Assembly: GCA_019637445.1 (NCBI GenBank)
Contig: JAHBVS010000001.1
Coordinates: 1,585,586 to 1,649,585, forward strand
DNA: 64,000 bases
Reading direction: 5' to 3'
Source: Gemmatimonadaceae bacterium
GTDB lineage: Bacteria > Gemmatimonadota > Gemmatimonadetes > Gemmatimonadales > Gemmatimonadaceae
This document shows positions 17,157 to 24,732 of this stretch, piece after piece. Each line of letters begins with the position of its first letter. The first letter of the stretch is position 1. A model generated the notes under the pieces. The model searched no databases, was not told the origin of the DNA, and worked only from the letters and a program-made list of their open reading frames with translations. A program made the position numbers and the translations under genes.

Positions 17157-18542
17157 TTAGCGAAGCGCAACTCGAGCTGCCTCCAGCTGAGCAACAACGG
17201 CGCTTGGACCGGTTCCTCCAGGGATGTTTCGGTGCGAAACAGACTGACCCGCACTCAGCTCGGCCATGACATCCTCTGAAAAGGACTCGTGCGCAGCAGA
17301 AAACGACTCGAACGGCAAGGCCGAAAGATCAACGCCGTGCTCTTCGGCTTCTCGCACAAGGCGACCAACTGCACCGTGGGCCTCGCGAAAACTCACCTGT
17401 TTGCGTACGAGGTAGTCTGCAAGATCCGTCGCCATCATTGCTCCACTTAGTGCACGGCGCATTGCCTCGGGCTCGAATCGCAGCGTCGCCAACGAGCCAG
17501 AAACTGCCGGGAGCAACAGCTCCATACCGTCCACCGCATCGAACAGCGCCCGCTTGTCCTCCTGCAGATCCTTGTTGTAGCCACTCGGGAGCGCCTTCAG
17601 GGTGGCCACAAGGCCGACCAAGTCGCCCAGCATCCGCGCGCCGGACCCGCGGGCCAGCTCGAGCGCGTCCGGGTTCCGTTTCTGGGGCATCATCGACGAG
17701 CCAGTCGAGAAGGCGTCGCCATAGCGGACAAACCCAAACTCGCTGGAGCCAAACAGAATGAGGTCCTCGGCGAGCCTGGAGAGATGCGTGCCGAGCATAG
17801 TGAGCGCAAAGAGCGAGTCGGCGACGAAGTCGCGGTCGCCAACGGCGTCGATCGAGTTCTGCGAGATCGCATCGAAGCCGAGGTCGGCCGCAATCTTCTC
17901 GCGCGGCACGGGGAAGGCAGACCCGGCGATGGCGCCAGATCCCAGCGGCATGACCGCCGTACGGCGCCGCGCCGCGTCCAAGCGCTCTCGGTCACGCACC
18001 AGGGGCCAGAAATGCGAGAGCATCCAGTGTGCAACGGATACGGGCTGGGCACGCTGCAGATGCGTGTAAGCCGGCATCAGCACGCCTTGGTGCGGCTCGG
18101 CCTGCTCGAGCATTGTGCGCTGCAGGTCGCGCACCATTCCCGCGATCCGATCAAGCGCGGACATCGTCCAGAGCCGCGTATCGGTTGCTACCTGGTCGTT
18201 CCGGCTGCGACCCGTGTGCAGGCGTCCCGCAGGCCCCGGCGCTTCCTCGTGAAGTAGTCGGTCCACAAACGTGTGCACGTCCTCGTCCGCGGCCTGCGGC
18301 TGCTCGCCAGCCGCGACGCGCGCAGCGACACGCTCCAGCCCAGCCACCACCTCATCAGCTTCCGCAGCGGAGTACACACCGGCCGAGACCAAGCCGCGTG
18401 CCCAAGCCTGCGACAGGCGTATGTCGAAGGGCCACAGACGGATATCGGTCCCGATCGAACGGTTCACCGCTTCGAGTTCCGGTGCTGGGCCACCACTAAA
18501 GCGCCCGCCCCAGAGCTTGTGGCCGCCAGTCTGGTCGCTCAT
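17157..18542 (-). CDS. argH: argininosuccinate lyase
   Basis: ArgH splits argininosuccinate to arginine and fumarate, the last step of arginine synthesis. The 461-residue protein starts KLWGGRFSGGPAPELEAVNRSI. It has TGRSRNDQVATDTRLW, YTHLQRAQPVSVAHW (catalytic His) and the superfamily signature GSSMMPQKRNPD (catalytic Ser on the flexible loop). The start is ATG at 18542 with GGAG 6 bases upstream. It lies downstream of argR on the same strand, with an ARG-box-like palindrome between them, so ArgR probably represses it directly. Confidence 0.97.
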   Translation of the reverse strand: MSDQTGGHKLWGGRFSGGPAPELEAVNRSIGTDIRLWPFDIRLSQAWARGLVSAGVYSAAEADEVVAGLERVAARVAAGEQPQAADEDVHTFVDRLLHEEAPGPAGRLHTGRSRNDQVATDTRLWTMSALDRIAGMVRDLQRTMLEQAEPHQGVLMPAYTHLQRAQPVSVAHWMLSHFWPLVRDRERLDAARRRTAVMPLGSGAIAGSAFPVPREKIAADLGFDAISQNSIDAVGDRDFVADSLFALTMLGTHLSRLAEDLILFGSSEFGFVRYGDAFSTGSSMMPQKRNPDALELARGSGARMLGDLVGLVATLKALPSGYNKDLQEDKRALFDAVDGMELLLPAVSGSLATLRFEPEAMRRALSGAMMATDLADYLVRKQVSFREAHGAVGRLVREAEEHGVDLSALPFESFSAAHESFSEDVMAELSAGQSVSHRNIPGGTGPSAVVAQLEAARVALR

Positions 18543-18606
18543 CGCAGCTCCAGGCGCAGGACGCGAGTCAGGCCGCCCGTGAAGGCGAGAGTCATCAAGG
18601 TCTCGG

Positions 18607-18626
18607 TATGCATATGTATGCGAATA
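18607..18626. promoter_or_regulatory. ARG-box-like palindrome upstream of argH
   Basis: TATGCATATGTATGCGAATA contains the inverted repeat GCATA-TG-TATGC and stands out from the GC-rich background. It lies 65-84 bases upstream of the argH ATG and resembles the other ARG-box-like site at argC (TATGCA-N7-TGCATA). Confidence 0.55.
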
Positions 18627-18653
18627 AAGCGGTCAGTCAGAGCGCGAAACGGC

Positions 18654-19115
18654 TCACCGTTTCGCGAGCCCTGCGAGGCGTCGAGCGACACGTTCGCGGG
18701 CCTGCTCGGAGCGGCAGATCATCAGGATGGTGTCGTCACCGGCGATGGTGCCCAGCACGTCAGGTGAGGACTCCGCGTCGATGGCCGACGCGACGGGCTG
18801 CGCGCCGCCGATGACGGTCCGTAGCACGAGCAGTGGGCCCACGCCGTCGAGGCGGCTGAACAGCTGCGGCAGGATCGCTGCAAGCGGGGCACGCGCGCTG
18901 TCGTCGCCAGCACTCTCGCCAACGACGTAGCGCAAGCCGTGGGGCGTCGGCACGCGGGCCACGCGGAGGTCGCGCAGGTCACGGGAGAGCGTCGACTGCG
19001 TGACGTCCATGCCGCGCTTCAACAACAACTGCCGAAGCTCCTCCTGGCTCCCGATCTCGCGGGTGCCGATGAGCTCCAGGATGGCGTGTTGGCGCTGCCG
19101 CTTGCTGATGGTCAC
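18654..19115 (-). CDS. argR: arginine repressor
   Basis: ArgR is the arginine-responsive repressor (hexamer) of the arginine genes. The 153-residue protein has the N-terminal winged helix (KRQRQHAILELIGTREIGSQEELRQLL, then VTQSTLSRDLRDLRVARV, the SR-DL recognition helix). The C-terminal oligomerisation/arginine domain ends GTIAGDDTILMICRSEQAR (GT-x-AGDDT contacts arginine). The start is GTG at 19115; no strong ribosome site is visible and TTG at 19163 is in frame. It is divergent from argCBD and upstream of argH, so it sits centrally in its own regulon. Confidence 0.95.
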   Translation of the reverse strand: MTISKRQRQHAILELIGTREIGSQEELRQLLLKRGMDVTQSTLSRDLRDLRVARVPTPHGLRYVVGESAGDDSARAPLAAILPQLFSRLDGVGPLLVLRTVIGGAQPVASAIDAESSPDVLGTIAGDDTILMICRSEQARERVARRLAGLAKR

Positions 19116-19175
19116 AAATGGAAGAGTCGAAGTCTCGGAGAGTAGCGCCGTCCGCACAGGCAAGGAAGCTGGCCG

Positions 19176-19217
19176 TTGACACTCCGCCTACGCATTAGTA
19201 TGCATTAAATGTGCATA
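19176..19217 (+). promoter_or_regulatory. argC promoter with overlapping ARG box; probable leaderless start
   Basis: A consensus -35 TTGACA (19176-19181) is followed after 17 bases by TATGCA (19199-19204). The argC GTG begins 6 bases later at 19211, exactly where transcription should start. The -10 is also the left arm of the palindrome TATGCA-N7-TGCATA (19199-19217), whose right arm covers the start codon. ArgR bound here would block both polymerase and start-site access. Confidence 0.6.
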
Positions 19218-20176
19218 AGATTCCAGTCGGCGTCCTCGGAGCCTCCGGCTACGCGGGACGCGAACTCTGCGCCCTCGTCGCGCAGCATCCCTCGTTGTCG
19301 CTCGCCTTTGCCTCGGCGAACGCGCAACGTGGTGAACGCCTTGAACTTCCGGGCGGAAGCTCGGTCACGTTCCAGGCGGCCGAGGACTGCGCGCTTGGCG
19401 ACGCCAAGCTGATTTTTTCCTCGCTGCCTCACGGCGCCAGCGCCGCGTGGGTCGCGCGCGCGCGCGAGGCCGGCGCGCGCGTGGTCGATCTCTCCACCGA
19501 CCTTCGCATCGGCAACGGGGCAAGCGACGGTGTGCCGTACGGCCTCACTGAGTGGAAGCGAAACGCGGTGCGAGACGCCGAGCTCGTCGCAAACCCTGGC
19601 TGCTATCCGACTGCTGCACTGCTGGGACTGCTGCCGCTGCTGGAGAATGGACTGATCGCCAGCGGCGCCACCGCGCACATCTCCGCCGCCAGCGGCGTCA
19701 CCGGAGCGGGCCTCACGCCACGCCTCGACCTGCTCTTTGGAGAAGTGACCGAAAACTTCCGCGCCTATGGCGTAGGCAACACGCACAGACATCTCAACGA
19801 GATGCGCGCTGCCGTCGCGCAAGCAGGCGCCGACGTGGACCTCCTGTTCACGCCGCACCTGCTACCGACGGCTCGCGGCATCCTGGCCACGATCACGGTG
19901 CCGCTGGCATCGGCACTGCCAGATCCGCTGGCGCTGTATCGCAAGCGTTACGCTGGCGAGCGCTTCATCGAAGTCGTTGAGGCGCTGCCAGAACTGCGAC
20001 AGGTCCAGCATCGCAACGTCGCACGTATTGCCGTGCGCGCGGTGCAGGATGTGCGCGTGCCAACCCTCCAGGTGTTCAGCGCCATCGACAACCTCGTAAA
20101 GGGCGCCGCAGGCCAGGCGCTGCAGAACGCAAACCTGATGCTCGGGCTCGAGGAGTCCGCCGGGCTGCCCGCATGA
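19211..20176 (+). CDS. argC: N-acetyl-gamma-glutamyl-phosphate reductase
   Basis: ArgC reduces N-acetylglutamyl phosphate with NADPH, the third step of arginine synthesis. The 321-residue protein has the Rossmann motif GVLGASGYAGREL, the active-site signature VANPGCYPTAALLGLLP (catalytic Cys) and the His/Glu region GVGNTHRHLNEM, with FTPHLLP after it. The start is GTG at 19211; an overlapping ATG at 19209 is out of frame. It is slightly shorter than the common 340 residues. It overlaps argB by 4 bases. The start codon lies inside an ARG-box-like palindrome. Confidence 0.96.
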   Translation: MHKIPVGVLGASGYAGRELCALVAQHPSLSLAFASANAQRGERLELPGGSSVTFQAAEDCALGDAKLIFSSLPHGASAAWVARAREAGARVVDLSTDLRIGNGASDGVPYGLTEWKRNAVRDAELVANPGCYPTAALLGLLPLLENGLIASGATAHISAASGVTGAGLTPRLDLLFGEVTENFRAYGVGNTHRHLNEMRAAVAQAGADVDLLFTPHLLPTARGILATITVPLASALPDPLALYRKRYAGERFIEVVEALPELRQVQHRNVARIAVRAVQDVRVPTLQVFSAIDNLVKGAAGQALQNANLMLGLEESAGLPA

Positions 20177-20943
20177 GGACGCGCGTCATCAAGCTCGGTG
20201 GCCGCGCGCAGGCGGATCCGAAGCTGCCGGCGGCGCTCACCGCAGCTTCGGCCGCAAGTGCGGTGGTTGTGGTGCACGGCGGCGGGGATGAGGTGAGCGC
20301 GATGCAGCGACGCCTCGGGCTCGAGCCGCAATTCGTCGGCGGTCGTCGTGTCACGAGCCCCGCAGACCTTGAGGTCGTGCGCATGCTGCTCTCCGGTACG
20401 GTCAACAAGCGTCTTGTCGCGCAGCTGCTCAGCGTCGGTGCCCGCGCGGTCGGCATCAGCGGTGAAGACGGTGGGCTCATTACCGCACGCGTTGTGGACC
20501 CAACCTTCGGTCGCGTCGGGCGCGAGGTGCTCGCCGACGCGTCGCTGTTGCGCACGCTGCTAGACGCCGGCTGGCTGCCAGTCGTCTCCCCTGTCGCGCG
20601 CGACCGCGAGCAGGCCGACGGCGTCGGTCTCAACGTGAATGGCGATGACGCCGCCACGGCGCTCGCCGTCGCTTTGCACGCCGACGAGCTGCTCTTCGTC
20701 TCCGACGTGGCAGGCGTACTGGAAGATGGTGCCGTGCTGCCCCGACTCGACCACGGTAGCATCAAGGTGCTCGGCGATCGCGGGGTGGTGCAGGGCGGTA
20801 TGCTCGCCAAGCTCGAGGCCGCTCTCGCCGCCCTCGACGCGGGCGTCGGTGCCGTGCGCATCGGCACGCTCGAGGCCATCGCCGACGCGAACGCAGGAAC
20901 AACCATCGTCCCCGCTGTCTCCGCCCAACAGGAAACCCCGTGA
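20173..20943 (+). CDS. argB: acetylglutamate kinase
   Basis: ArgB phosphorylates N-acetylglutamate, the controlled step of arginine synthesis. The 256-residue amino acid kinase has VIKLGGRA, the GGG loop VVVVHGGGDEV, GLEPQFVGGRRVTSPADLEVV (acetylglutamate site), GLNVNGDDAATALA and LLFVSDVAGVL. It lacks the N-terminal helix associated with hexameric, arginine-inhibited kinases, so allosteric inhibition is doubtful. It overlaps argC (ATGA) and argD (GTGA) by 4 bases each, a tightly coupled argCBD operon. A LysW-dependent kinase would look similar, but no lysW is visible. Confidence 0.93.
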   Translation: MRTRVIKLGGRAQADPKLPAALTAASAASAVVVVHGGGDEVSAMQRRLGLEPQFVGGRRVTSPADLEVVRMLLSGTVNKRLVAQLLSVGARAVGISGEDGGLITARVVDPTFGRVGREVLADASLLRTLLDAGWLPVVSPVARDREQADGVGLNVNGDDAATALAVALHADELLFVSDVAGVLEDGAVLPRLDHGSIKVLGDRGVVQGGMLAKLEAALAALDAGVGAVRIGTLEAIADANAGTTIVPAVSAQQETP

Positions 20944-22121
20944 CCACCGCGACGATTGCCATGACCGACGCCCTCTTCGCCACCTATCGCCGTGCCCCGA
21001 TGGAGCTGGTGCGTGCCGAGGGCGTGCGCCTCTACGACAGTGAAGGGAAGTCCTACCTCGACTTCGCGTCGGGCATTGCGGTCAACGCCCTGGGCTATGA
21101 CGACGCCGGCGTGCGACAGGCGATGCAGGAAGCCATGCAGTCGGGACTGGTCCACACGTCGAACCTCTTCCGCACATCGGCGGGCGAGCTGCTGGCGGAG
21201 AAGCTCGTGCGCGCGTCGTTCGCGGACCGGGTGTTCTTCTGCAACTCGGGCGCCGAAGCCAACGAAGGCGCCTTCAAGTTTGCCCGCAAGTGGGCGCGAC
21301 AGGTCGGTGGGCCGGCCAAGCACGAAATCATCGCACTGCGCGGTGCCTTCCACGGTCGGCTCTTCGGGACGGTAGCGGCGACGGATCGGCCGCAGTATCG
21401 GAATCCGTACCGCCCGCTGGCCGGTGGCATCCACATCCACGAGCGCGACATCGAGGAGCTCTCGCGCGTGATTGGCGAGGAGCAGACGGCGGCGGTGATT
21501 GCCGAGCCGGTGCAGGGAGAGGGAGGCATGCGCGTCCTGGATACCGGTTTCGTGCGCGAGCTGCGGGCGTTGACCCAGGAACGCGGCGTGCTGTTGATCC
21601 TCGACGAGATTCAGTGCGGCTATGGTCGCACGGGGACGTTCTTTGCGTACGAGCAGTTCGGCGTGGAGCCGGACCTGCTGACGGTGGCCAAGCCGATGGC
21701 GGCCGGGCTGCCGATGGGCGCCGTGCTCGCCACGCAGCGCGTGGCGGACGCGATCCAGCCTGGCGACCACGGCACGACCTTCGGTGGTGGCCCCTTCGTA
21801 GCCCATGTGGCCAACCACGTCTTCGACCGGCTGCACGACCCCGCGCTGCTGGAACACGTGCGGCGCGAAGGCCAGTGGCTGGGTGACCAGCTGGCCTCGA
21901 TGGAGGCGCGCCTGCCGAAGGTGCGTGCCGTGCGTGGACGCGGCCTCATGTGGGGCGTGGACGTGACCGTGCCAGCCAAGGACGTGGTCTCAATGGCGCT
22001 GGAGCAGGGGCTGATCGTGGTCGCCGCGGGCGACCACACGGTTCGCCTCCTGCCGCCGCTGGTGATGACCCGCGAGCAGCTCGCCGAAGGCCTCGCCAAG
22101 CTCGAGACGGCAATCGGATAG
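20940..22121 (+). CDS. argD: acetylornithine aminotransferase
   Basis: ArgD is a PLP class III aminotransferase converting N-acetylglutamate semialdehyde to N-acetylornithine. The 393-residue protein has the cofactor motifs VFFCNSGAEANEGAFKFAR, ALRGAFHGRLFGTVAATD, AVIAEPVQGEGG, LLILDEIQCGYGRTG and the Schiff-base Lys in LLTVAKPMAAGLPMGA. The start is GTG at 20940, overlapping the argB stop. The operon ends here. No argJ, argA, argF or argG lies in the window, so the rest of the pathway is elsewhere. Confidence 0.95.
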   Translation: MTTATIAMTDALFATYRRAPMELVRAEGVRLYDSEGKSYLDFASGIAVNALGYDDAGVRQAMQEAMQSGLVHTSNLFRTSAGELLAEKLVRASFADRVFFCNSGAEANEGAFKFARKWARQVGGPAKHEIIALRGAFHGRLFGTVAATDRPQYRNPYRPLAGGIHIHERDIEELSRVIGEEQTAAVIAEPVQGEGGMRVLDTGFVRELRALTQERGVLLILDEIQCGYGRTGTFFAYEQFGVEPDLLTVAKPMAAGLPMGAVLATQRVADAIQPGDHGTTFGGGPFVAHVANHVFDRLHDPALLEHVRREGQWLGDQLASMEARLPKVRAVRGRGLMWGVDVTVPAKDVVSMALEQGLIVVAAGDHTVRLLPPLVMTREQLAEGLAKLETAIG

Positions 22122-22168
22122 ATGGCCCCTCTGGTGGGATTCGGGTTCCCGGCGCAACGTAGGGCCCG

Positions 22169-23815
22169 ATGCCAGCACTCTCGATGATTCGACGCAGGCT
22201 CCACGCTTCGCCGCGGTCGCCACTGGTTTTGGCGATGCTCGTGGCGAGTGTGGTCGTGCAGGCCTGCGGCGGCGTTGCGGTGGGCGGCAGGCCGACGGCC
22301 GAGGGCAGCGGCACGGCGCTGCTGGTGGTGATCACCGTTGATCAGTTGAGCAGCGATTACCTCGAACGCTACGGCGGAACCTTCACGCACGGATTCCGCC
22401 GGCTCCTCGACGAGGGCGCCGTGTGGCCGCGAGGGGTGCACGACCACGCGATCACCGAGACGGCGCCGGGGCACGCAAGCATTCTCTCCGGCCGTTTCCC
22501 CGTGCACACGGGCATCTCCAGCAACTCGCAGGGCGTGAACACCACCGAGGCGCCGCTGCTGGGCGCGACAAGCCTGGGTGCATCCCCCTTCCGCTTTCGC
22601 GGCACGGCGTTCTACGACTGGATGCGAGCCGCCGACGCGTCATCCCGCGCGCTCAGCGTCTCGCGCAAGGACCGCGGGGCGATCCTCCCGATCGGGCGGG
22701 CGAAGACCGACGTCTATTGGTACGCGTCGAACGGGACGTTCACGACCAGCACGTACTATCGGGACGCCCTGCCTGGCTGGGTGAACGACTTCAACCAGCG
22801 CCGCGCGCCGCAGGCACTCGCCGGGCGCGAATGGCCGCTGCTGCTCGAGTCGCCGCTGCGTTATCCCGCGCCCGACTCGGTGCCGCGTGAAGCGGATGGT
22901 GCAGACGTTGTGTTCCCGCACCGCCTGTCCACCGATCCGGCGCGCGCGGCGGCGCAGCTGGTCGAGTACCCGTGGATGGATTCCCTCACGCTCGCCTTTG
23001 CCCTCGACGGCGTGCGCGAGCTGGCGCTCGGGACCTCGAATCGCCGCCTGGACCTCCTCGCGGTCTCGCTGTCGACCACGGATGCCGTCGGACACCGCTA
23101 CGGGCCGGATTCCCGCGAGATCCACGACCAATTGCTGCGCCTCGACGGCTACCTTGGCACCTTCCTCGACTCGTTGGCGTCGTTGCGCGGGTCGGAAAAG
23201 CTCTTGGTCGTGCTGACGGCAGACCACGGCATCGCGCCCTATCCAGACCTGCGCTCGTCGTACTACGACAACATGCTCGCACAGCGCGTGGACTTCAGTC
23301 GCGCGCTGTCGTGGGTGCGCCGGGCGATGCAGCGCGACGGCGTGGACTCGATGGCGGTCATCTACGACGACGGCTTCCGCGTCGTGGATCCTGATGCCTT
23401 CCAGCGCACGGGCCGCGACCCGGACACCTACGCGCAGATGTGGGTCGAGGAGATGCGCCGCTTCAACGGCGTCCAGCGCGCCGACATGGTGTCCAGCCTC
23501 GTCACGGCCGACACCGTGCAGGACCGTGTGGCCCGACGCTGGTTGCACATGTTCGGGCCCGATGACGCGGTGCGGGCGGTAGTGACGCTGACGCCGTTTT
23601 CGTACAACGCGTCGGTCACCTACGCGACGCACGGCTCCCCGCACGAGTACGATGCGCGGGTGCCCATCATCTTCTGGGGCGCCGGCATTCCCGCCGGCAT
23701 CCGGCCGGGCGAGGCGCGCGTCGTGGACATCGCGCCCACGCTGGCCGTGCACCTCGGCATCCGGGCCCGCGAGCGACTCGACGGGCGACCGCTTCCCCTC
23801 ATCCCCGAGGACTGA
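22169..23815 (+). CDS. alkaline phosphatase family lipoprotein (PafA type)
   Basis: This 548-residue exported phosphomonoesterase belongs to the PafA branch of the alkaline phosphatase superfamily. It has a lipobox (VVVQACGG), a first metal Asp in VITVDQLSSDYL, a Thr nucleophile in TETAPGHASILSGRFPVHTG (Thr near 98), Asp/His in VSLSTTDAVGHRYGPDS, and ADHG near 350. The last metal His lies in THGSPHEYDARVPIIFWGAGI. Thr rather than Ser is typical of the group. It probably releases phosphate from organic esters at the cell surface. Its stop is followed at once by the next ATG. Confidence 0.9.
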   Translation: MPALSMIRRRLHASPRSPLVLAMLVASVVVQACGGVAVGGRPTAEGSGTALLVVITVDQLSSDYLERYGGTFTHGFRRLLDEGAVWPRGVHDHAITETAPGHASILSGRFPVHTGISSNSQGVNTTEAPLLGATSLGASPFRFRGTAFYDWMRAADASSRALSVSRKDRGAILPIGRAKTDVYWYASNGTFTTSTYYRDALPGWVNDFNQRRAPQALAGREWPLLLESPLRYPAPDSVPREADGADVVFPHRLSTDPARAAAQLVEYPWMDSLTLAFALDGVRELALGTSNRRLDLLAVSLSTTDAVGHRYGPDSREIHDQLLRLDGYLGTFLDSLASLRGSEKLLVVLTADHGIAPYPDLRSSYYDNMLAQRVDFSRALSWVRRAMQRDGVDSMAVIYDDGFRVVDPDAFQRTGRDPDTYAQMWVEEMRRFNGVQRADMVSSLVTADTVQDRVARRWLHMFGPDDAVRAVVTLTPFSYNASVTYATHGSPHEYDARVPIIFWGAGIPAGIRPGEARVVDIAPTLAVHLGIRARERLDGRPLPLIPED

Positions 23816-24718
23816 ATGCGCGCCCCGCCTCCGCTGGAGCAGCGAGCCATCGATCGCCACGGTGGTGCCACGACCATCCTTGGCCTTGGTACGCGGCGGC
23901 TGGCGGACAAGGGCCAACAGGCAACGATCAAGGTAATTCGCGAGGCAATCGACCTGGGTGTGAATGTGTTGGAGCTCTCACCGGGCTTCGGCGACGGGCG
24001 TGCCGAGCGATGGGTCGCGATGGCGCTCAAGGACGGGTACCGCGAGCGCGTGCAGTTGGTATGGCAGTGTGCCGCGTACCAGCGCGACTACAAGACGTCG
24101 ATGGCGCAGCTGGAGTCGACGCTCGCGTTGCTGAAGACGGATCGGATTGACCTGTGGTCCTTCCACCAGGTCATCTACGACAACGATCCGGACTGGATGT
24201 ACGACCACGGCGGCCTCGATGCGGCACAGGAAGCGCGGGAACAGGGAAGGGCGCGCTGGATCGGTTTCCACGGAGAGAAGTCGCCGCACATCGCCCTCAA
24301 GCTGCTCAGCCGCGGATTCGCCTGGGACGTGGTGCTGATGCCGCTGAACCCCTTCGACGGCTCGTTCCGCTCGTTTGAGCGACAGGTGCTGCCCGAGGTG
24401 ATTCGCAATGGTGGTGCGGTGATCGGGACCAAGCCCTTGGCCGGAGGCGCGATACCTGGTTGTCGCGTGGTGAAGGTCGAGGATGCCTACCGCTACGTTT
24501 GGTCGTTGCCGGTGAGCACGGTGCTCGGTGGTATCGACGACCTCGCCACACTGAAGAAGACGGTGAAGCTCGCGGCGGGCTACACGCCCCTGCACGCCGG
24601 GACCATGGACGCCGTGCGCCAGAAGGCACGCGCGATGGCCGGCGACGGGCGATTCGAGCGCTATAAGACCACACAGGAATTCGACACGGCGGCGGGTCTC
24701 GCCGCGCACGGTTACTGA
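23816..24718 (+). CDS. aldo/keto reductase-family protein lacking the catalytic tetrad
   Basis: The 300-residue TIM-barrel protein has the AKR layout: TTILGLGTRRLAD at the start, a 'DGRAE' turn, DRIDLWSFHQV, and a late NADPH-site region (GTKPLAGG, then STVLGGIDDLATLKKTV). Of the tetrad Asp-Tyr-Lys-His only the His survives (His117). The others read Glu53, Phe58 (in SPGFGDGRAE) and Gln84 (in LVWQCAAY). Loss of the proton-donating Tyr argues against normal carbonyl reduction. It directly follows the PafA-type gene with no gap and precedes the M28 gene by 14 bases. The role is unknown. Confidence 0.78.
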   Translation: MRAPPPLEQRAIDRHGGATTILGLGTRRLADKGQQATIKVIREAIDLGVNVLELSPGFGDGRAERWVAMALKDGYRERVQLVWQCAAYQRDYKTSMAQLESTLALLKTDRIDLWSFHQVIYDNDPDWMYDHGGLDAAQEAREQGRARWIGFHGEKSPHIALKLLSRGFAWDVVLMPLNPFDGSFRSFERQVLPEVIRNGGAVIGTKPLAGGAIPGCRVVKVEDAYRYVWSLPVSTVLGGIDDLATLKKTVKLAAGYTPLHAGTMDAVRQKARAMAGDGRFERYKTTQEFDTAAGLAAHGY

Positions 24719-24732
24719 TCACTCCAGAGCAT

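Noticed and set aside
17058-17279. 73-codon plus-strand frame in the AT-rich island
   Set aside because: It starts in intergenic DNA but its second half is antisense to the conserved argH C-terminus. There is no ribosome-binding site and no family resemblance.
20076-21857. 593-codon minus-strand open frame across argC, argB and argD
   Set aside because: It is antisense to three well-identified enzymes and has no domain pattern.
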